54,497 bases of DNA from JAGNRR01 sp964389575 (GCA_964389575.1 CAYMFF010000009.1:1-54497); one strand, 5' to 3'; counted from the stretch's first letter, positions 42,422-51,380 are shown. Numbers and translations: made by a program. The notes: a model not told the origin generated them from the letters alone.

Positions 42422-43912
42422 TTAAAATCTAAAACCGGCCGTCATAGAAATTTGCGTATTATTCGCACGAATATTAGCCGTTGGAATACTTACATTACGA
42501 GCCAATGTATGCGTAGCATCTACATCTTGAGACAATAGATAACGACCAGCGATATCAAGATAAAAATTCTTACTACGATAACCCAAACCTAAGCTCCCGC
42601 TGTGTGCTGCTCCCTCGTTATAGTTTTCATAAGGATTACCATACATCGCATAACCTGCGCGAATAGCCATTTGATCAATACGAATCTCACCACCCACACG
42701 AATGTTCAATGCATCTTTAAATGTTGTTTCTATCGCGTTATTAACCGCCAATTCTGCAGCCTCAAAACCATTGTCGTATCGATATTGCATCCCATCATAA
42801 TTAACCCATTCCACGTCTGCGCTAATAAAACCTTTTTTCTTAAACAAAGCCGTACCACTGGCAATCGCTTTCATAGGCGTATTAAATCGATATTCGAAAA
42901 GGTTGGATTGATCTGGATCATATCGTCTTACACCTTGAAAATTTTCCGTATTGGCTTCAATAGCAATCGTACTCACATCGGTCATACTATACCACGTCGG
43001 TGTATGCAATGCCAATCCAAATCGCAATGAATTATTCGGCTTAAATATGGCTCCTAGCTTTAAGTTTACACCATTCCCTTGAATATTTACATTCTCAACT
43101 AGATCTACATAATCAAAATCATTGTCAGTATCTCCAGAGGCATCATCCTCCGTCAAGATTTCAGTTTGATTATAATTTGCAATGGGCAAACCGATAGAAA
43201 AACCTATCAATACTTTTTCGTTATAATTAGCACCGTAACTAAAGTTCAATTCATTAATCGCTCCATTTCTGCGTATTGTTTTTGATCGATCTAGTCCACC
43301 AGCAAAAGGCACATAACTAGCGGCTCGAGAGCTATCATTTATGTCACCATCAATTAAAAATGTATTATACGCCCCATAAGCTGCTTCGCTTATCACTTCC
43401 AATGCATCATTGGTTAGTCCACCAGCATTATTTATTTCTTCCGAAAAATTTTCTACAAAGGAACTTGTATTATCCCTACCGCTGTACGTATAATCAGCGT
43501 GCATGTTGGCTAAGCGATTAAAACCAAGAGAAAAATTTGATGTTTTCCATTTGCTCCTTTTGTAAGTACGTCCTTTTTTGGCCTTTGAAAAAACCACACC
43601 CGCTTGATTAAAATTGAACTTGGCCTCATTTTGTGTTGTATTTCTTCCTAGATATTCTCCGTCTGTTTTAATAGCTAATACATTCGGAGTAAAAGAAAAC
43701 TCAGACTTTCTGTATAGTCCTAGACCAGCAGGATTATTATTAATCGCACCAAAATCAGCTCCCAAACTACCAGTTGCTCCACTGAGCGATAAGTTTCGAG
43801 CAGTTCCATATTGATACGTTCTGCCTAATAAAAGGGCATCATTTTCGTCTTGAGCTTGGGCAAATAAACCAAAGCATAATGCGCCCAATACAAGTGTGAT
43901 TTTTTTGTACAT
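42422..43912 (-). CDS. OmpP1/FadL/TodX-type outer-membrane transport protein
   Basis: A signal peptide is cleaved near LFAQAQ. The mature N-terminus DENDALLLGRTYQYGTARNLSLSGATGSLGADFGAINNNPAGLGLYR is the family marker: the FadL-like hatch with an NPAG turn. The rest is a 14-strand barrel with aromatic-rich strands, ending NTQISMTAGFRF with the terminal Phe expected for Bam. Relatives carry long-chain fatty acids or aromatic hydrocarbons across the outer membrane; the cargo here is unknown. At 496 aa the length is normal. Single gene with its own terminator. Confidence 0.87.
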   Translation of the reverse strand: MYKKITLVLGALCFGLFAQAQDENDALLLGRTYQYGTARNLSLSGATGSLGADFGAINNNPAGLGLYRKSEFSFTPNVLAIKTDGEYLGRNTTQNEAKFNFNQAGVVFSKAKKGRTYKRSKWKTSNFSLGFNRLANMHADYTYSGRDNTSSFVENFSEEINNAGGLTNDALEVISEAAYGAYNTFLIDGDINDSSRAASYVPFAGGLDRSKTIRRNGAINELNFSYGANYNEKVLIGFSIGLPIANYNQTEILTEDDASGDTDNDFDYVDLVENVNIQGNGVNLKLGAIFKPNNSLRFGLALHTPTWYSMTDVSTIAIEANTENFQGVRRYDPDQSNLFEYRFNTPMKAIASGTALFKKKGFISADVEWVNYDGMQYRYDNGFEAAELAVNNAIETTFKDALNIRVGGEIRIDQMAIRAGYAMYGNPYENYNEGAAHSGSLGLGYRSKNFYLDIAGRYLLSQDVDATHTLARNVSIPTANIRANNTQISMTAGFRF

Positions 43913-43939
43913 AGTTTAATTATTTTGAATTTCAATTGA

Positions 43940-43972
43940 TTAAAAAGAAAGGCATCTTGTTTTAGATGCCTT
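43940..43972 (-). terminator. Terminator of the Gly/Trp-rich, Ser/Arg-rich protein gene
   Basis: A perfect 9-bp stem aaggcatct (43949-43957) / agatgcctt (43964-43972). On the minus strand it is followed by tttcttttta. Confidence 0.8.
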
Positions 43973-43990
43973 CTTAAATTGGTATTGTTA

Positions 43991-45493
43991 TTATCGGCGA
44001 CGACCACTGCTTCTTCCTCCGCCACCAAAAGATCTGCTACTTCCTCTACTAGGAGAAGAATAAGAGCGACTGCGCGAGCTTCTGCTTGGTGAAGAGTACG
44101 AACGGCTGTTGCTTCTGCTCGGCGAAGAATATGACCTGCTTGGTCTTGAACTTCTTGAAGAGCGCGTACTTTGACTTCGTGTTGAACGCGTGCTTCTACT
44201 TGGAGAAGATTGTGTTCTGCTTCTGCTCGGCGAGTAAGAACGGTTTCTACTCGGTGAAGATTGCGTTCGATTCGGACGAGTACTTCTATTAGGAGAAGAC
44301 TGTGTTCTATTCGGTCTAGTGCTTCTGCTCGGCGAGTAAGATCGATTTCTACTCGGTGAAGATTGCATTCGATTCGGCCGAGTACTTCTATTAGGAGAAG
44401 ACTGTATTCTATTCGGACGTGTTGTTCTATTATTACTCGGCTGGGTGGAATTTCTTCGGTTATAACGAGAATTTTGATTTCTGTCTATCGAGTTATAACG
44501 AGTCGTTTTAGAAGGTCTGCCCGTTCTAGAAGGAGAAGAAGAAATTCCTCTATTATTACGAATCGTTCCTGAATTTCTCTGATTGGAACGTATTGTACCG
44601 TTATTCAGTCTATTATTAGTAGCTCTTCGTGAAGTACTATTAATACCGGTACGACCAATGCCAGTTTGAATCCCTGTAGTTCGAGCTCCGCGTGCATTCA
44701 TGCTACGGTTCACACCATAGGTACGAGATAATCTAGAATTCGTATTCAAACGACGATTGCTGTTTGATCGTGCATTCCATGATCTGCGTGGACCATAATT
44801 AAAGTTTCGATTATTACGTCCTGCCCAATATCCTTGATTGAAACCATTATTGAACCCGTTTCGGAAACCACCTCTATTCCAACGGTTGCCTCTCCAGCCA
44901 AAGTTATTCCAGCCACCAACAGCTCCACCAAAGTATGGATTACCCCAGCCCCAACCAGAGTTGAAACCACAGAAACCATTACCCCAGCCTCCGCCGAAGC
45001 CACCAAAGTAGTTCCAGCCAGGTGCACCCCAACCGTAACCACCGCCATTCCAGCACCAGTTATTCCAGCCCCAGCCCATTCCCATGTTGCCAAAGCCACG
45101 ATTCATGCCCCAGCCACCGCCAAAGCCATAAGGATTACCCCAACCAATGAAAGCTGCTGGTCGTCCCCAACCACCGCCCCACCAGAACGGATCCCAATAA
45201 AAACTATTGAAATATCCAAAATTCCAACCTGGGCGATTAAAACGACGTATGCGCGACGCATAAGAATATTCGTCATCATCATAATCTATTGTTCCATCAT
45301 CATAGCCATCATTGTCACGATACTCACGTTGCTGATTGTTATCAAAGTTTCGGCTATCATTTCCTCTTAATCGTTGCTCGTAGGTTTGTTCATCACCCGT
45401 TGGTGTGTCATATACGTCATCAAAGCCTTGAGCTTGCAAAGCAACCGGAGCCATAAATAAAATGGCTATCAAAAGTGTAATTATTCGTTTCAT
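43991..45493 (-). CDS. Exported low-complexity protein: Gly/Trp/Asn-rich domain plus Ser/Arg-rich repeat tail
   Basis: Starting at 45493 (MKRIITLLIAILFMAPVALQAQ) it is a 500-aa exported protein. After an acidic stretch (Asp/Tyr-rich, about residues 25-75) comes a region of about 130 residues made almost wholly of Gly, Trp, Asn, Phe and Tyr. Next is an Asn/Arg/Ser/Thr-rich stretch, then a tail of 'RPNRxQSSPSRNRSYSPSRS' repeats very like eukaryotic SR domains. A near-exact 34-aa (102-bp) tandem repeat lies in it. The tail is strongly basic and ends in SSGRRR. Function unknown. Such proteins could coat surfaces or phase-separate with acidic polymers, but that is inference. An upstream ATG at 45643 is open in frame but adds a poor, non-signal N-terminus. 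Confidence 0.8.
   Translation of the reverse strand: MKRIITLLIAILFMAPVALQAQGFDDVYDTPTGDEQTYEQRLRGNDSRNFDNNQQREYRDNDGYDDGTIDYDDDEYSYASRIRRFNRPGWNFGYFNSFYWDPFWWGGGWGRPAAFIGWGNPYGFGGGWGMNRGFGNMGMGWGWNNWCWNGGGYGWGAPGWNYFGGFGGGWGNGFCGFNSGWGWGNPYFGGAVGGWNNFGWRGNRWNRGGFRNGFNNGFNQGYWAGRNNRNFNYGPRRSWNARSNSNRRLNTNSRLSRTYGVNRSMNARGARTTGIQTGIGRTGINSTSRRATNNRLNNGTIRSNQRNSGTIRNNRGISSSPSRTGRPSKTTRYNSIDRNQNSRYNRRNSTQPSNNRTTRPNRIQSSPNRSTRPNRMQSSPSRNRSYSPSRSTRPNRTQSSPNRSTRPNRTQSSPSRNRSYSPSRSRTQSSPSRSTRSTRSQSTRSSRSSRPSRSYSSPSRSNSRSYSSPSRSSRSRSYSSPSRGSSRSFGGGGRSSGRRR
44221..44424 (-). repeat. 102-bp tandem repeat, two copies, inside the Ser/Arg-rich tail
   Basis: Copies at 44221-44322 and 44323-44424 match at about 90% of positions. 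They encode a 34-residue unit of the form 'xQSSPNRSTRPNRxQSSPSRNRSYSPSRSTRPNR'. A more decayed third copy seems to continue towards 44110. The period is a multiple of three, so copy-number change would keep the frame. Confidence 0.85.
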
Positions 45494-45754
45494 GTCTAAA
45501 AAATTTGTTCTGGCCCGAAAATCAGTGACAATTTCGGAGTTCGTTTGGGTTTTAACTAAAGTAGTACATTTCGAAAAATCCGAGCTGAAACAATTGTTAA
45601 AACCAGCGTTTGCGCCATTTTTATCTATTTTTTCTTGTCTCATTTCGTTCTGTATTACTGTTTTTACGTACTAGAGACTCTTTTGTGAGGTAAAAGTTTA
45701 ATTAATAAGTTAAAAAAGTTTTATTTTGATTTCTTAATCATTTTCTGATAAAAT

Positions 45755-47233
45755 ATGTCGAAAGGAATTACCGCAAGAGCTGATAACTACAGCGATTGGT
45801 ACAATGATATCATCATTAAAGCTGGATTAGCAGACCATAGTGCTGTGAGAGGTTGCATGATCATAAAACCCTATGGATACGCAATTTGGGAAAATATGCG
45901 CGATGCGCTGGACCAAATGTTTAAAGACACGGGCCATGTTAATGCTTATTTCCCCATTTTTGTTCCGAAAAGTCTTTTTGAGGCGGAAGAAAAGAATGCA
46001 GAGGGGTTTGCTAAAGAATGTGCGGTGGTAACTCATTATCGTCTAAAAAACGATCCAGCCAATGAAGGAAAACTTATGGTGGACCCTGAGGCAAAATTGG
46101 AAGAAGAACTAGTAGTTCGACCTACTTCTGAGGCCATTATTTGGAATACCTATAAAAAATGGATTCAAAGCTATCGCGATTTACCCATTTTGGTAAATCA
46201 ATGGGCGAATGTGGTTCGCTGGGAAATGCGCACTCGTTTATTTCTGCGAACAGCAGAATTTCTTTGGCAAGAAGGTCACACGGCCCATGCTACCAGAGAA
46301 GAAGCGATTGAAGAAACCGAAAAAATGAATGGTATCTACGCAACTTTTGCCGAAGAGTGGATGGCATTGCCAGTTATTCAAGGATTAAAGTCTGAAAGTG
46401 AGCGTTTTGCTGGAGCAGAAGAAACGTATTGCATTGAAGCTCTTATGCAAGATGGCAAAGCACTTCAAGCTGGTACTTCGCACTTTCTTGGTCAAAATTT
46501 TGCAAAAGCGTTTGATGTGACCTACATGAATAGCAATAATGAAGCAGAACATGTATGGGCCACTTCGTGGGGTGTGAGTACTCGTTTAATTGGCGCATTA
46601 ATCATGGCGCATAGCGATGATAAAGGATTAGTGCTCCCTCCAAAATTAGCACCTTATCCAGTAGTGATTGTACCCATCACTAAAACAGACGAAGGCAAAG
46701 AAAAAGTATTGGCGCTGGCCAAAAACATACAACAAGAATTAAAAGCCAAAGGAATCAAAGTAAAAATTGACGACGCGGATAATGTCCGACCTGGTTTTAA
46801 ATTCGCGGAATATGAATTAAAAGGTGTTCCCGTTCGTGTTACAATTGGAGAGCGCGACTTGGCAAATAATCTTATTGAAATTGCCCGTCGCGATACGGAC
46901 GAAAAAGAAAGTAAAGAAGTAGACGGTGCTGTTGATTATATTTTCAATTTGCTCACTGACATTCAAAATAATATTCATGCGAAAGCAAAATCATTTCGAG
47001 ATAACAATATTCGTGAGGCCAATAGTTGGGAAGAATTTCAAAATTTAATAGAAAAAGAAGGTGGATTTGTAAGTGCACATTGGGACGGAACAGCTGAAAC
47101 TGAAGACGAAATAAAAGCAAAAACAAAAGCTACGATTCGTTGCATTCCACTGGATAATAAAAAGGAGGAAGGCAAATGCATCCTTACGGGCAAGGCCAGT
47201 AAAGAACGCGTATTATTCGCGAAAGCCTATTAA
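45755..47233 (+). CDS. proS: Prolyl-tRNA synthetase (class II, short eukaryote/archaea-like type)
   Basis: It attaches proline to tRNA-Pro. Class II motifs are present: motif 1 region (RGCMIIKPYGYAIWENM), motif 2 (RWEMRTRLFLRTAEFLWQEGHTAH), and motif 3 (SWGVSTRLIGALIMAH). These are followed by the HGTP anticodon-binding domain (about 300-400) and the C-terminal domain typical of the type without the editing insertion (IRCIPLDNKKEEGKCILTGKASKERVLFAKAY). At 492 aa it belongs to the shorter ProRS form. It leads an apparent operon with three small membrane-protein genes, the first only three bases away. Confidence 0.95.
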   Translation: MSKGITARADNYSDWYNDIIIKAGLADHSAVRGCMIIKPYGYAIWENMRDALDQMFKDTGHVNAYFPIFVPKSLFEAEEKNAEGFAKECAVVTHYRLKNDPANEGKLMVDPEAKLEEELVVRPTSEAIIWNTYKKWIQSYRDLPILVNQWANVVRWEMRTRLFLRTAEFLWQEGHTAHATREEAIEETEKMNGIYATFAEEWMALPVIQGLKSESERFAGAEETYCIEALMQDGKALQAGTSHFLGQNFAKAFDVTYMNSNNEAEHVWATSWGVSTRLIGALIMAHSDDKGLVLPPKLAPYPVVIVPITKTDEGKEKVLALAKNIQQELKAKGIKVKIDDADNVRPGFKFAEYELKGVPVRVTIGERDLANNLIEIARRDTDEKESKEVDGAVDYIFNLLTDIQNNIHAKAKSFRDNNIREANSWEEFQNLIEKEGGFVSAHWDGTAETEDEIKAKTKATIRCIPLDNKKEEGKCILTGKASKERVLFAKAY

Positions 47234-47236
47234 AAT

Positions 47237-47542
47237 ATGGCACTATTGGCAAACCTAGAAGACTTTTTAATCGAATGTCCGATTAAAAAGAATTTTGCCA
47301 TTGACTGCTTGGGCTGTGGCTTCCAACGAAGTGTTGTTTTTTTGCTAGATGGTAAATTAACCGAGAGTTTGGCTGTTTATCCTGCCACTATTCCAATGAT
47401 AGCACTTTGGGTTTTTACCGCACTTCACTTGTATTTTAAATTTCAGATAGGCAGTCAAATTATAAAATGGTTGTTTATAATTTGTGTCGCTATTATCATT
47501 GTTCATTATACCTACAAAATTGCCACAGGTCAGCTAATTTAA
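47237..47542 (+). CDS. DUF2752 family small membrane protein
   Basis: A 101-aa protein with the DUF2752 pattern: the Cys-rich CPIKKNFAIDCLGCGFQRS near the start (C-x-x-C-G-x-x-R), a following VVFLLDGKLTESLAVYPA, and two or three hydrophobic helices after residue 50. Function unknown; the cysteines might bind a metal. It starts three bases after proS, so it is co-transcribed and perhaps translationally coupled. Confidence 0.85.
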   Translation: MALLANLEDFLIECPIKKNFAIDCLGCGFQRSVVFLLDGKLTESLAVYPATIPMIALWVFTALHLYFKFQIGSQIIKWLFIICVAIIIVHYTYKIATGQLI

Positions 47543-47617
47543 ACCGTTCGCCATAAGCAGTTCGCATTATTTTGGTAATTGACTATTCTCGTATTATTTT
47601 GGACAAAAATTAAAACT

Positions 47618-47974
47618 ATGGACCACCTTAACACTGAAAAACAATCCGCATTATCAAATGCAACAACTGTTCTCGTATTGGGAATATTATCCATCCTTGG
47701 CTGTTGCTTTTATGGTATTCCAGGATTAATCATGGGTATTATCGCTCTTGTACTAGCGAGTAAAGACTTTAAATTATATAATGCGAATCCACAGTCTTAT
47801 ACACCGGGCAGTTTTAGTAATTTAAAAGCTGGAAGAGTTTGTGCTATAATAGGCGTAATTCTATCCGCTATTTATCTAGTTTTCTTTTTAGTGCTAGTTG
47901 CTATGATTGGATTTGATGTAATCCTAAGTGGAGATCCAGATGCTATCCGAGAAGCTATTGAACAATTCCAATAA
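47618..47974 (+). CDS. DUF4190-like small membrane protein, CCC-motif type
   Basis: A 118-aa protein with two strong transmembrane helices (about residues 20-45, VLVLGILSILGCCFYGIPGLIMGIIALVLA, and 75-100, AGRVCAIIGVILSAIYLVFFLVLVAM). These are joined by the SYTPGSFSNLKAGR loop that recurs in the DUF4190 / 'CCC motif' family. Function unknown. The ATG at 47618 is chosen over an upstream TTG at 47579 because it gives the normal short N-terminus. It sits between the DUF2752 and DUF975-like genes. Confidence 0.8.
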   Translation: MDHLNTEKQSALSNATTVLVLGILSILGCCFYGIPGLIMGIIALVLASKDFKLYNANPQSYTPGSFSNLKAGRVCAIIGVILSAIYLVFFLVLVAMIGFDVILSGDPDAIREAIEQFQ

Positions 47975-48002
47975 TCAAAAAACCTTTTTAAAATAAAAAC
48001 TT

Positions 48003-48635
48003 ATGACAGTTACAAAAACACCAACACAATACAAAGACGAAGCTTTAGCTATCTTAAAAAACAATAACTGGGGCGAAGCTATAGTCGTTTTCTTCATATA
48101 TATCGCAATTGTTGCTGGATGCAGTTTTGTACCGTTTATCGGTCAAATAGCTTCCTTCGTAATTGGCGGACCTTTGGCCTATGGATTAGCCTCATATTTC
48201 TTAAACCTTTCTCGCGAAGAACCGAAAGAATTTAAAAACCTTTTTGAAGGATTCGATCGATTTGTGGACACTTTTGTTGCCAATCTTTTAATTGGACTAA
48301 TAGTAGGCATAGGTGTCGTATTGCTTATCGTACCAGGTATCATTGCGGCTATTGCCTTAAGTCAGACTTTTAGAATCATGCGCGATGACCCGAACATTAA
48401 AGGCGTTGATGCCATGCAAAAAAGTCATGAAATGATGAAGGGACACCGAATGGATTACTTCATACTCGGCTTAAGTTTTATAGGCTGGGCATTATTGTGC
48501 ATATTAACGGCGGGGCTTGGATTTTTTGTTTTGGCTCCTTACATGAATACAGCCATGACATTGTTTTATAATGATCTTGCTGGAAAAGAATCATCAGAAT
48601 TGGGTGAACTCGCTAGCCATTTAGAAACGGAATAA
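48003..48635 (+). CDS. DUF975-like integral membrane protein
   Basis: A 210-aa protein with about four transmembrane segments. The conserved middle motif is LIVPGIIAAIALSQTFRIMRDDPNIKGVDAMQKSHEMMKGHRMDYF, followed by LGLSFIGWALLCILTAGLGFFVLAPY, the DUF975 signature pair. Function unknown. It is the last gene of the proS unit and is followed by a strong terminator. Confidence 0.85.
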   Translation: MTVTKTPTQYKDEALAILKNNNWGEAIVVFFIYIAIVAGCSFVPFIGQIASFVIGGPLAYGLASYFLNLSREEPKEFKNLFEGFDRFVDTFVANLLIGLIVGIGVVLLIVPGIIAAIALSQTFRIMRDDPNIKGVDAMQKSHEMMKGHRMDYFILGLSFIGWALLCILTAGLGFFVLAPYMNTAMTLFYNDLAGKESSELGELASHLETE

Positions 48636-48658
48636 TCATTTTACAACAAGAAAAAGAG

Positions 48659-48686
48659 CGCTCGGTTTTTTGCCGAGCGTTTTTTG
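48659..48686 (+). terminator. Terminator of the proS-DUF2752-DUF4190-DUF975 unit
   Basis: A 7-bp stem cgctcgg (48659-48665) / ccgagcg (48673-48679), T-rich loop, followed by a T tract. Confidence 0.85.
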
Positions 48687-48783
48687 TTTTAACACAAACT
48701 TAGGTCACTTTTAACGGTGCTGTTTTTTATGAATCTAATAAGGCGTAATAGATTTGTTTTCTAAATTAAAAATTTAAAGAACA

Positions 48784-49761
48784 ATGAAACAATTGGCCCT
48801 TGCCTTAGTCAGCGTAATTTGTATCTGTTACACAACACAATCATTTGCTCAAACCAATAATGAAGAAATTATTCGTCGTGATAAAAGCATCATCCTAGAT
48901 GACAAAAACAATGAAGGTGAAACGACAATAGAAATCAAGAATGGGAAACTATTTGTGGATGGGAAAAAGGTTTCTGATTTGAATAAAAATACTGAAATCA
49001 AAATCGTGAAAAAAAACACGACCAGCGAAAAACACGAACTACCATTTGACCTAGGCAATATGGATATCCCTTTTAATATGAAGCGTAAATCATTTGAGAG
49101 TATGAGCAGAAAAGCTATGCTGGGTGTTCGTACACAAGATGCACAACCTGGCGCTGCCGTAAAGGAAGTAGTAAAAGGTTCTGCTGCGGAAAAAGCTGGT
49201 TTACAAGAAGGTGATATTATTATAGCTATCGATGGCACCAATATAGAAACAAGTCAAGATTTAGTAGATCAAATAAAGGAGCATGACAAAGGCGATGAGA
49301 TTAAAATACAAATTGAACGAAATGGGAAAGCCGATAAACTAATCGCACAATTAGAAGCTCCTAAAATGAATAAAACTCCTTTTTCTCAGATACCAGGTAC
49401 GGGAAGTTTTTCCTTGCCTTTTCAAGACTTAGAGAAAATGTTTGATATGCCCGGTGGAAGTTTCAACGTTTTTTCAAGCAATGAAACCACGCCTAAATTA
49501 GGCATTGAAATAGAAGAAAATGAATACGGTCTTGAAGTAATGAGCGTGAAGCCCAATAGTGCTGCAGATAAAGCAGGCATACAAGAAGGCGATCAAATCA
49601 TGACGGTTGAAGGCGAAGAAGTGAATTCAATAAATGAATTATCTAGTGAAATAAGTAAGAGTAAGGATAATAAAAAAATGTATATCGGCGTTAAAAGAGC
49701 AGGCGCTATAAAGAGTTTGCCCGTGGTCTTACCACGAGCAAAGAAGAGAGCTCAGTTTTAA
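48784..49761 (+). CDS. Exported protein with two PDZ domains and no protease domain
   Basis: A signal peptide (cleaved near QSFAQ) is followed by a charged linker and two PDZ domains, at about residues 105-200 (LGVRTQDAQPGAAVKEV, GSAAEKAGLQEGDIIIAIDG) and 235-315 (LGIEIEENEYGLEVMSV, NSAADKAGIQEGDQIMTVEG). The layout recalls the tail of DegP/HtrA proteases, but no trypsin domain exists in this gene or next to it. Thus a binding or adapter role in the periplasm is more likely than proteolysis. The C-terminus is basic. Single gene with a terminator. Confidence 0.85.
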   Translation: MKQLALALVSVICICYTTQSFAQTNNEEIIRRDKSIILDDKNNEGETTIEIKNGKLFVDGKKVSDLNKNTEIKIVKKNTTSEKHELPFDLGNMDIPFNMKRKSFESMSRKAMLGVRTQDAQPGAAVKEVVKGSAAEKAGLQEGDIIIAIDGTNIETSQDLVDQIKEHDKGDEIKIQIERNGKADKLIAQLEAPKMNKTPFSQIPGTGSFSLPFQDLEKMFDMPGGSFNVFSSNETTPKLGIEIEENEYGLEVMSVKPNSAADKAGIQEGDQIMTVEGEEVNSINELSSEISKSKDNKKMYIGVKRAGAIKSLPVVLPRAKKRAQF

Positions 49762-49826
49762 TATGACGAGTGGAAACACCAGTCTTTTAAAAAGAGTTCT
49801 TTAAACTAATCTGTTCATAGTTGCAG

Positions 49827-49859
49827 AAATGCCGTCTCTTTGGAGGTGGCATTTTTGTT
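49827..49859 (+). terminator. Terminator of the PDZ protein gene
   Basis: Stem aaatgcc (49827-49833) / ggcattt (49848-49854), extended inwards by wobble and Watson-Crick pairs to a tttg loop, then a T tract. Confidence 0.78.
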
Positions 49860-49930
49860 TATCGTTCAATAAATTGCTAATTACAACTGAAGCAAATGAA
49901 TAATTTAAAAACCTAGAATTGAAGGCTTAA

Positions 49931-50770
49931 CTAATGCTCATCCCACAAGAATTTATCTACTCGGCCGTCAGTCAATTTAATAGGTTGGGCATCAGGATTT
50001 TCTTCTTTTATTTTTGAATTTGGTTGTAGTATGCCAGCAAATTCAATAGTACCCTGAAAAGTAAATTTCTTCAATCGAGTTATAAGAATGCTTGACTTAC
50101 CAAACTTATCTTCATATCCTTTATAATTATTCGGTAATTGTGTTGGCAGAAAACCGTCCGGCATAAAAATAACTTTGCAATACGGCGTATCCGTAATTTC
50201 CAAGGTTGAGTCAGAGACAATCCGCAATGGAAGATTTTCAACTTTGCTTAAATTACCAATTTGGAGCCAAAAAACACCACCGCTTTTAGTTTTATAAAAC
50301 ATATCCAGCACATCGCCGAGTTTAGTTCGTATGGGTTTACTAATTTGCTTTGCTTTAAAAAGCATGCCGTTAATTTTAACCTGCATCATTCCAGGCGGTA
50401 TTTGATTGGCATACGTTTTTACTAATTCGCCACCATAACTTGGCTGGGTTGCAATTCCTTTCAAAACAACTTTTTGCTCAGGCTTAAAATTCTTACTAAT
50501 GATTCCTACACTGACTCGCTGTGGTGCTACTGTTTTAGAAACCGAAGTCGCCGTTGTGGCCGACATTAAATTCATCACTTTAAACTCAGCACCGCTGGTT
50601 AGGTAATACTTTTTTCCGTTTTCAATTTTACCCTTCAATAAATTTCCGCTTACGGAATAATTATCTGTGTTACCAATTTGAGTGCTGTACTCTACTTCCA
50701 ACTCAAAGGCATATTGCGCATTGAGCGCAATCGATAAAAAACACAGCACGGTGGCTACTAAAAATCGCAT
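49931..50770 (-). CDS. Exported protein of unknown function, 279 aa
   Basis: A signal peptide (MRFLVATVLCFLSIALNAQ) is clear. I do not recognise the rest. It is beta-rich and ends DKFLWDEH. The mature part contains a long run of short strands and turns (for example YSVSGNLLKGKIENGKKYYL) and only one Cys (TDTPYCKVIF). The gene lies 36 bases after the GNAT gene on the same strand, so the two may be co-transcribed, although their predicted locations differ. No sorting domain, lipobox or membrane helix was seen. Confidence 0.6.
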   Translation of the reverse strand: MRFLVATVLCFLSIALNAQYAFELEVEYSTQIGNTDNYSVSGNLLKGKIENGKKYYLTSGAEFKVMNLMSATTATSVSKTVAPQRVSVGIISKNFKPEQKVVLKGIATQPSYGGELVKTYANQIPPGMMQVKINGMLFKAKQISKPIRTKLGDVLDMFYKTKSGGVFWLQIGNLSKVENLPLRIVSDSTLEITDTPYCKVIFMPDGFLPTQLPNNYKGYEDKFGKSSILITRLKKFTFQGTIEFAGILQPNSKIKEENPDAQPIKLTDGRVDKFLWDEH

Positions 50771-50806
50771 GAAGCTAAAATAAGCAATATGTTGGTTAAC
50801 GAATTC

Positions 50807-51328
50807 CTACAGTTGTTTCAAAAACCAGTAGTCCATTTGAGGCGTCTCTCCCAACGGAAAAGGATTTTGAATGTTGGTGTCCTTAAAACCATGTTTTTCA
50901 TAAAACGATTTTGCTCTGTGATTATGTTCCCACACACTGAGATAGACTTGTTCGTATTCCTTCTCTCGAAGAAAATCAAAACAATAATTTAATAGTTGAA
51001 CAGCCAGGCCTTTACCATGAAATTCTTCTAAGAAATAAATGCGCATAAGCTCAGCAGATTTTTTGTCAGTAAAATGCTTTTCAGCATTACGTCCAAGATG
51101 AATGCGAGAATAGCCAGTGGCTACCTTGTTTTGATAAAGTACAAAAAAGTAATCATCAGCATCATTCAACTCCTTGGTTACTTGTTCTTCGTTGTAATAC
51201 TCTTGTAATACGCCTTCTAGATCTTCATCTGTACAGGTTCCTCTAAACGCTTGATCAAAGGTTTGGGCACCTAATTGAGAGATGAGTTCTACATCCTTAT
51301 TTGAAGCTCTTGTAATTTCAATTGACAT
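50807..51328 (-). CDS. GNAT family N-acetyltransferase
   Basis: A 173-aa single-domain acetyltransferase. The acetyl-CoA binding motif A is MRIYFLEEFHGKGLAVQLLNYC (about 93-114), followed by VYLSVWEHNHRAKSFYEKHGFK (motif B). The end (GETPQMDYWFLKQL) resembles the spermidine acetyltransferase PaiA-type subfamily, but the substrate is uncertain. Start MSIEITRASNKDVELIS is standard for the family. Upstream is a 179-base gap with simple repeats. Confidence 0.85.
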   Translation of the reverse strand: MSIEITRASNKDVELISQLGAQTFDQAFRGTCTDEDLEGVLQEYYNEEQVTKELNDADDYFFVLYQNKVATGYSRIHLGRNAEKHFTDKKSAELMRIYFLEEFHGKGLAVQLLNYCFDFLREKEYEQVYLSVWEHNHRAKSFYEKHGFKDTNIQNPFPLGETPQMDYWFLKQL

Positions 51329-51380
51329 GTTTTCATTTATTTAAAATTCCTAAACAAGAATAAATTTTCGCGGAAAGTGA

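Noticed and set aside
42602..43030. A 142-codon plus-strand frame opposite the OmpP1-type gene
   Set aside because: Cys/Ile/Arg-rich translation of the complement of a barrel gene, no signal or known family.
44040..44440. Regular repeats as a CRISPR array
   Set aside because: The repeats are 102 bp long, adjacent and coding; there are no spacers or cas genes.
44746..45370. Alternative frames on both strands across the Gly/Trp-rich region
   Set aside because: Biased codons of the repeat region keep other frames open. The products are Ala/Val/Thr-rich with no start signal, while the chosen frame has a signal peptide and terminator.
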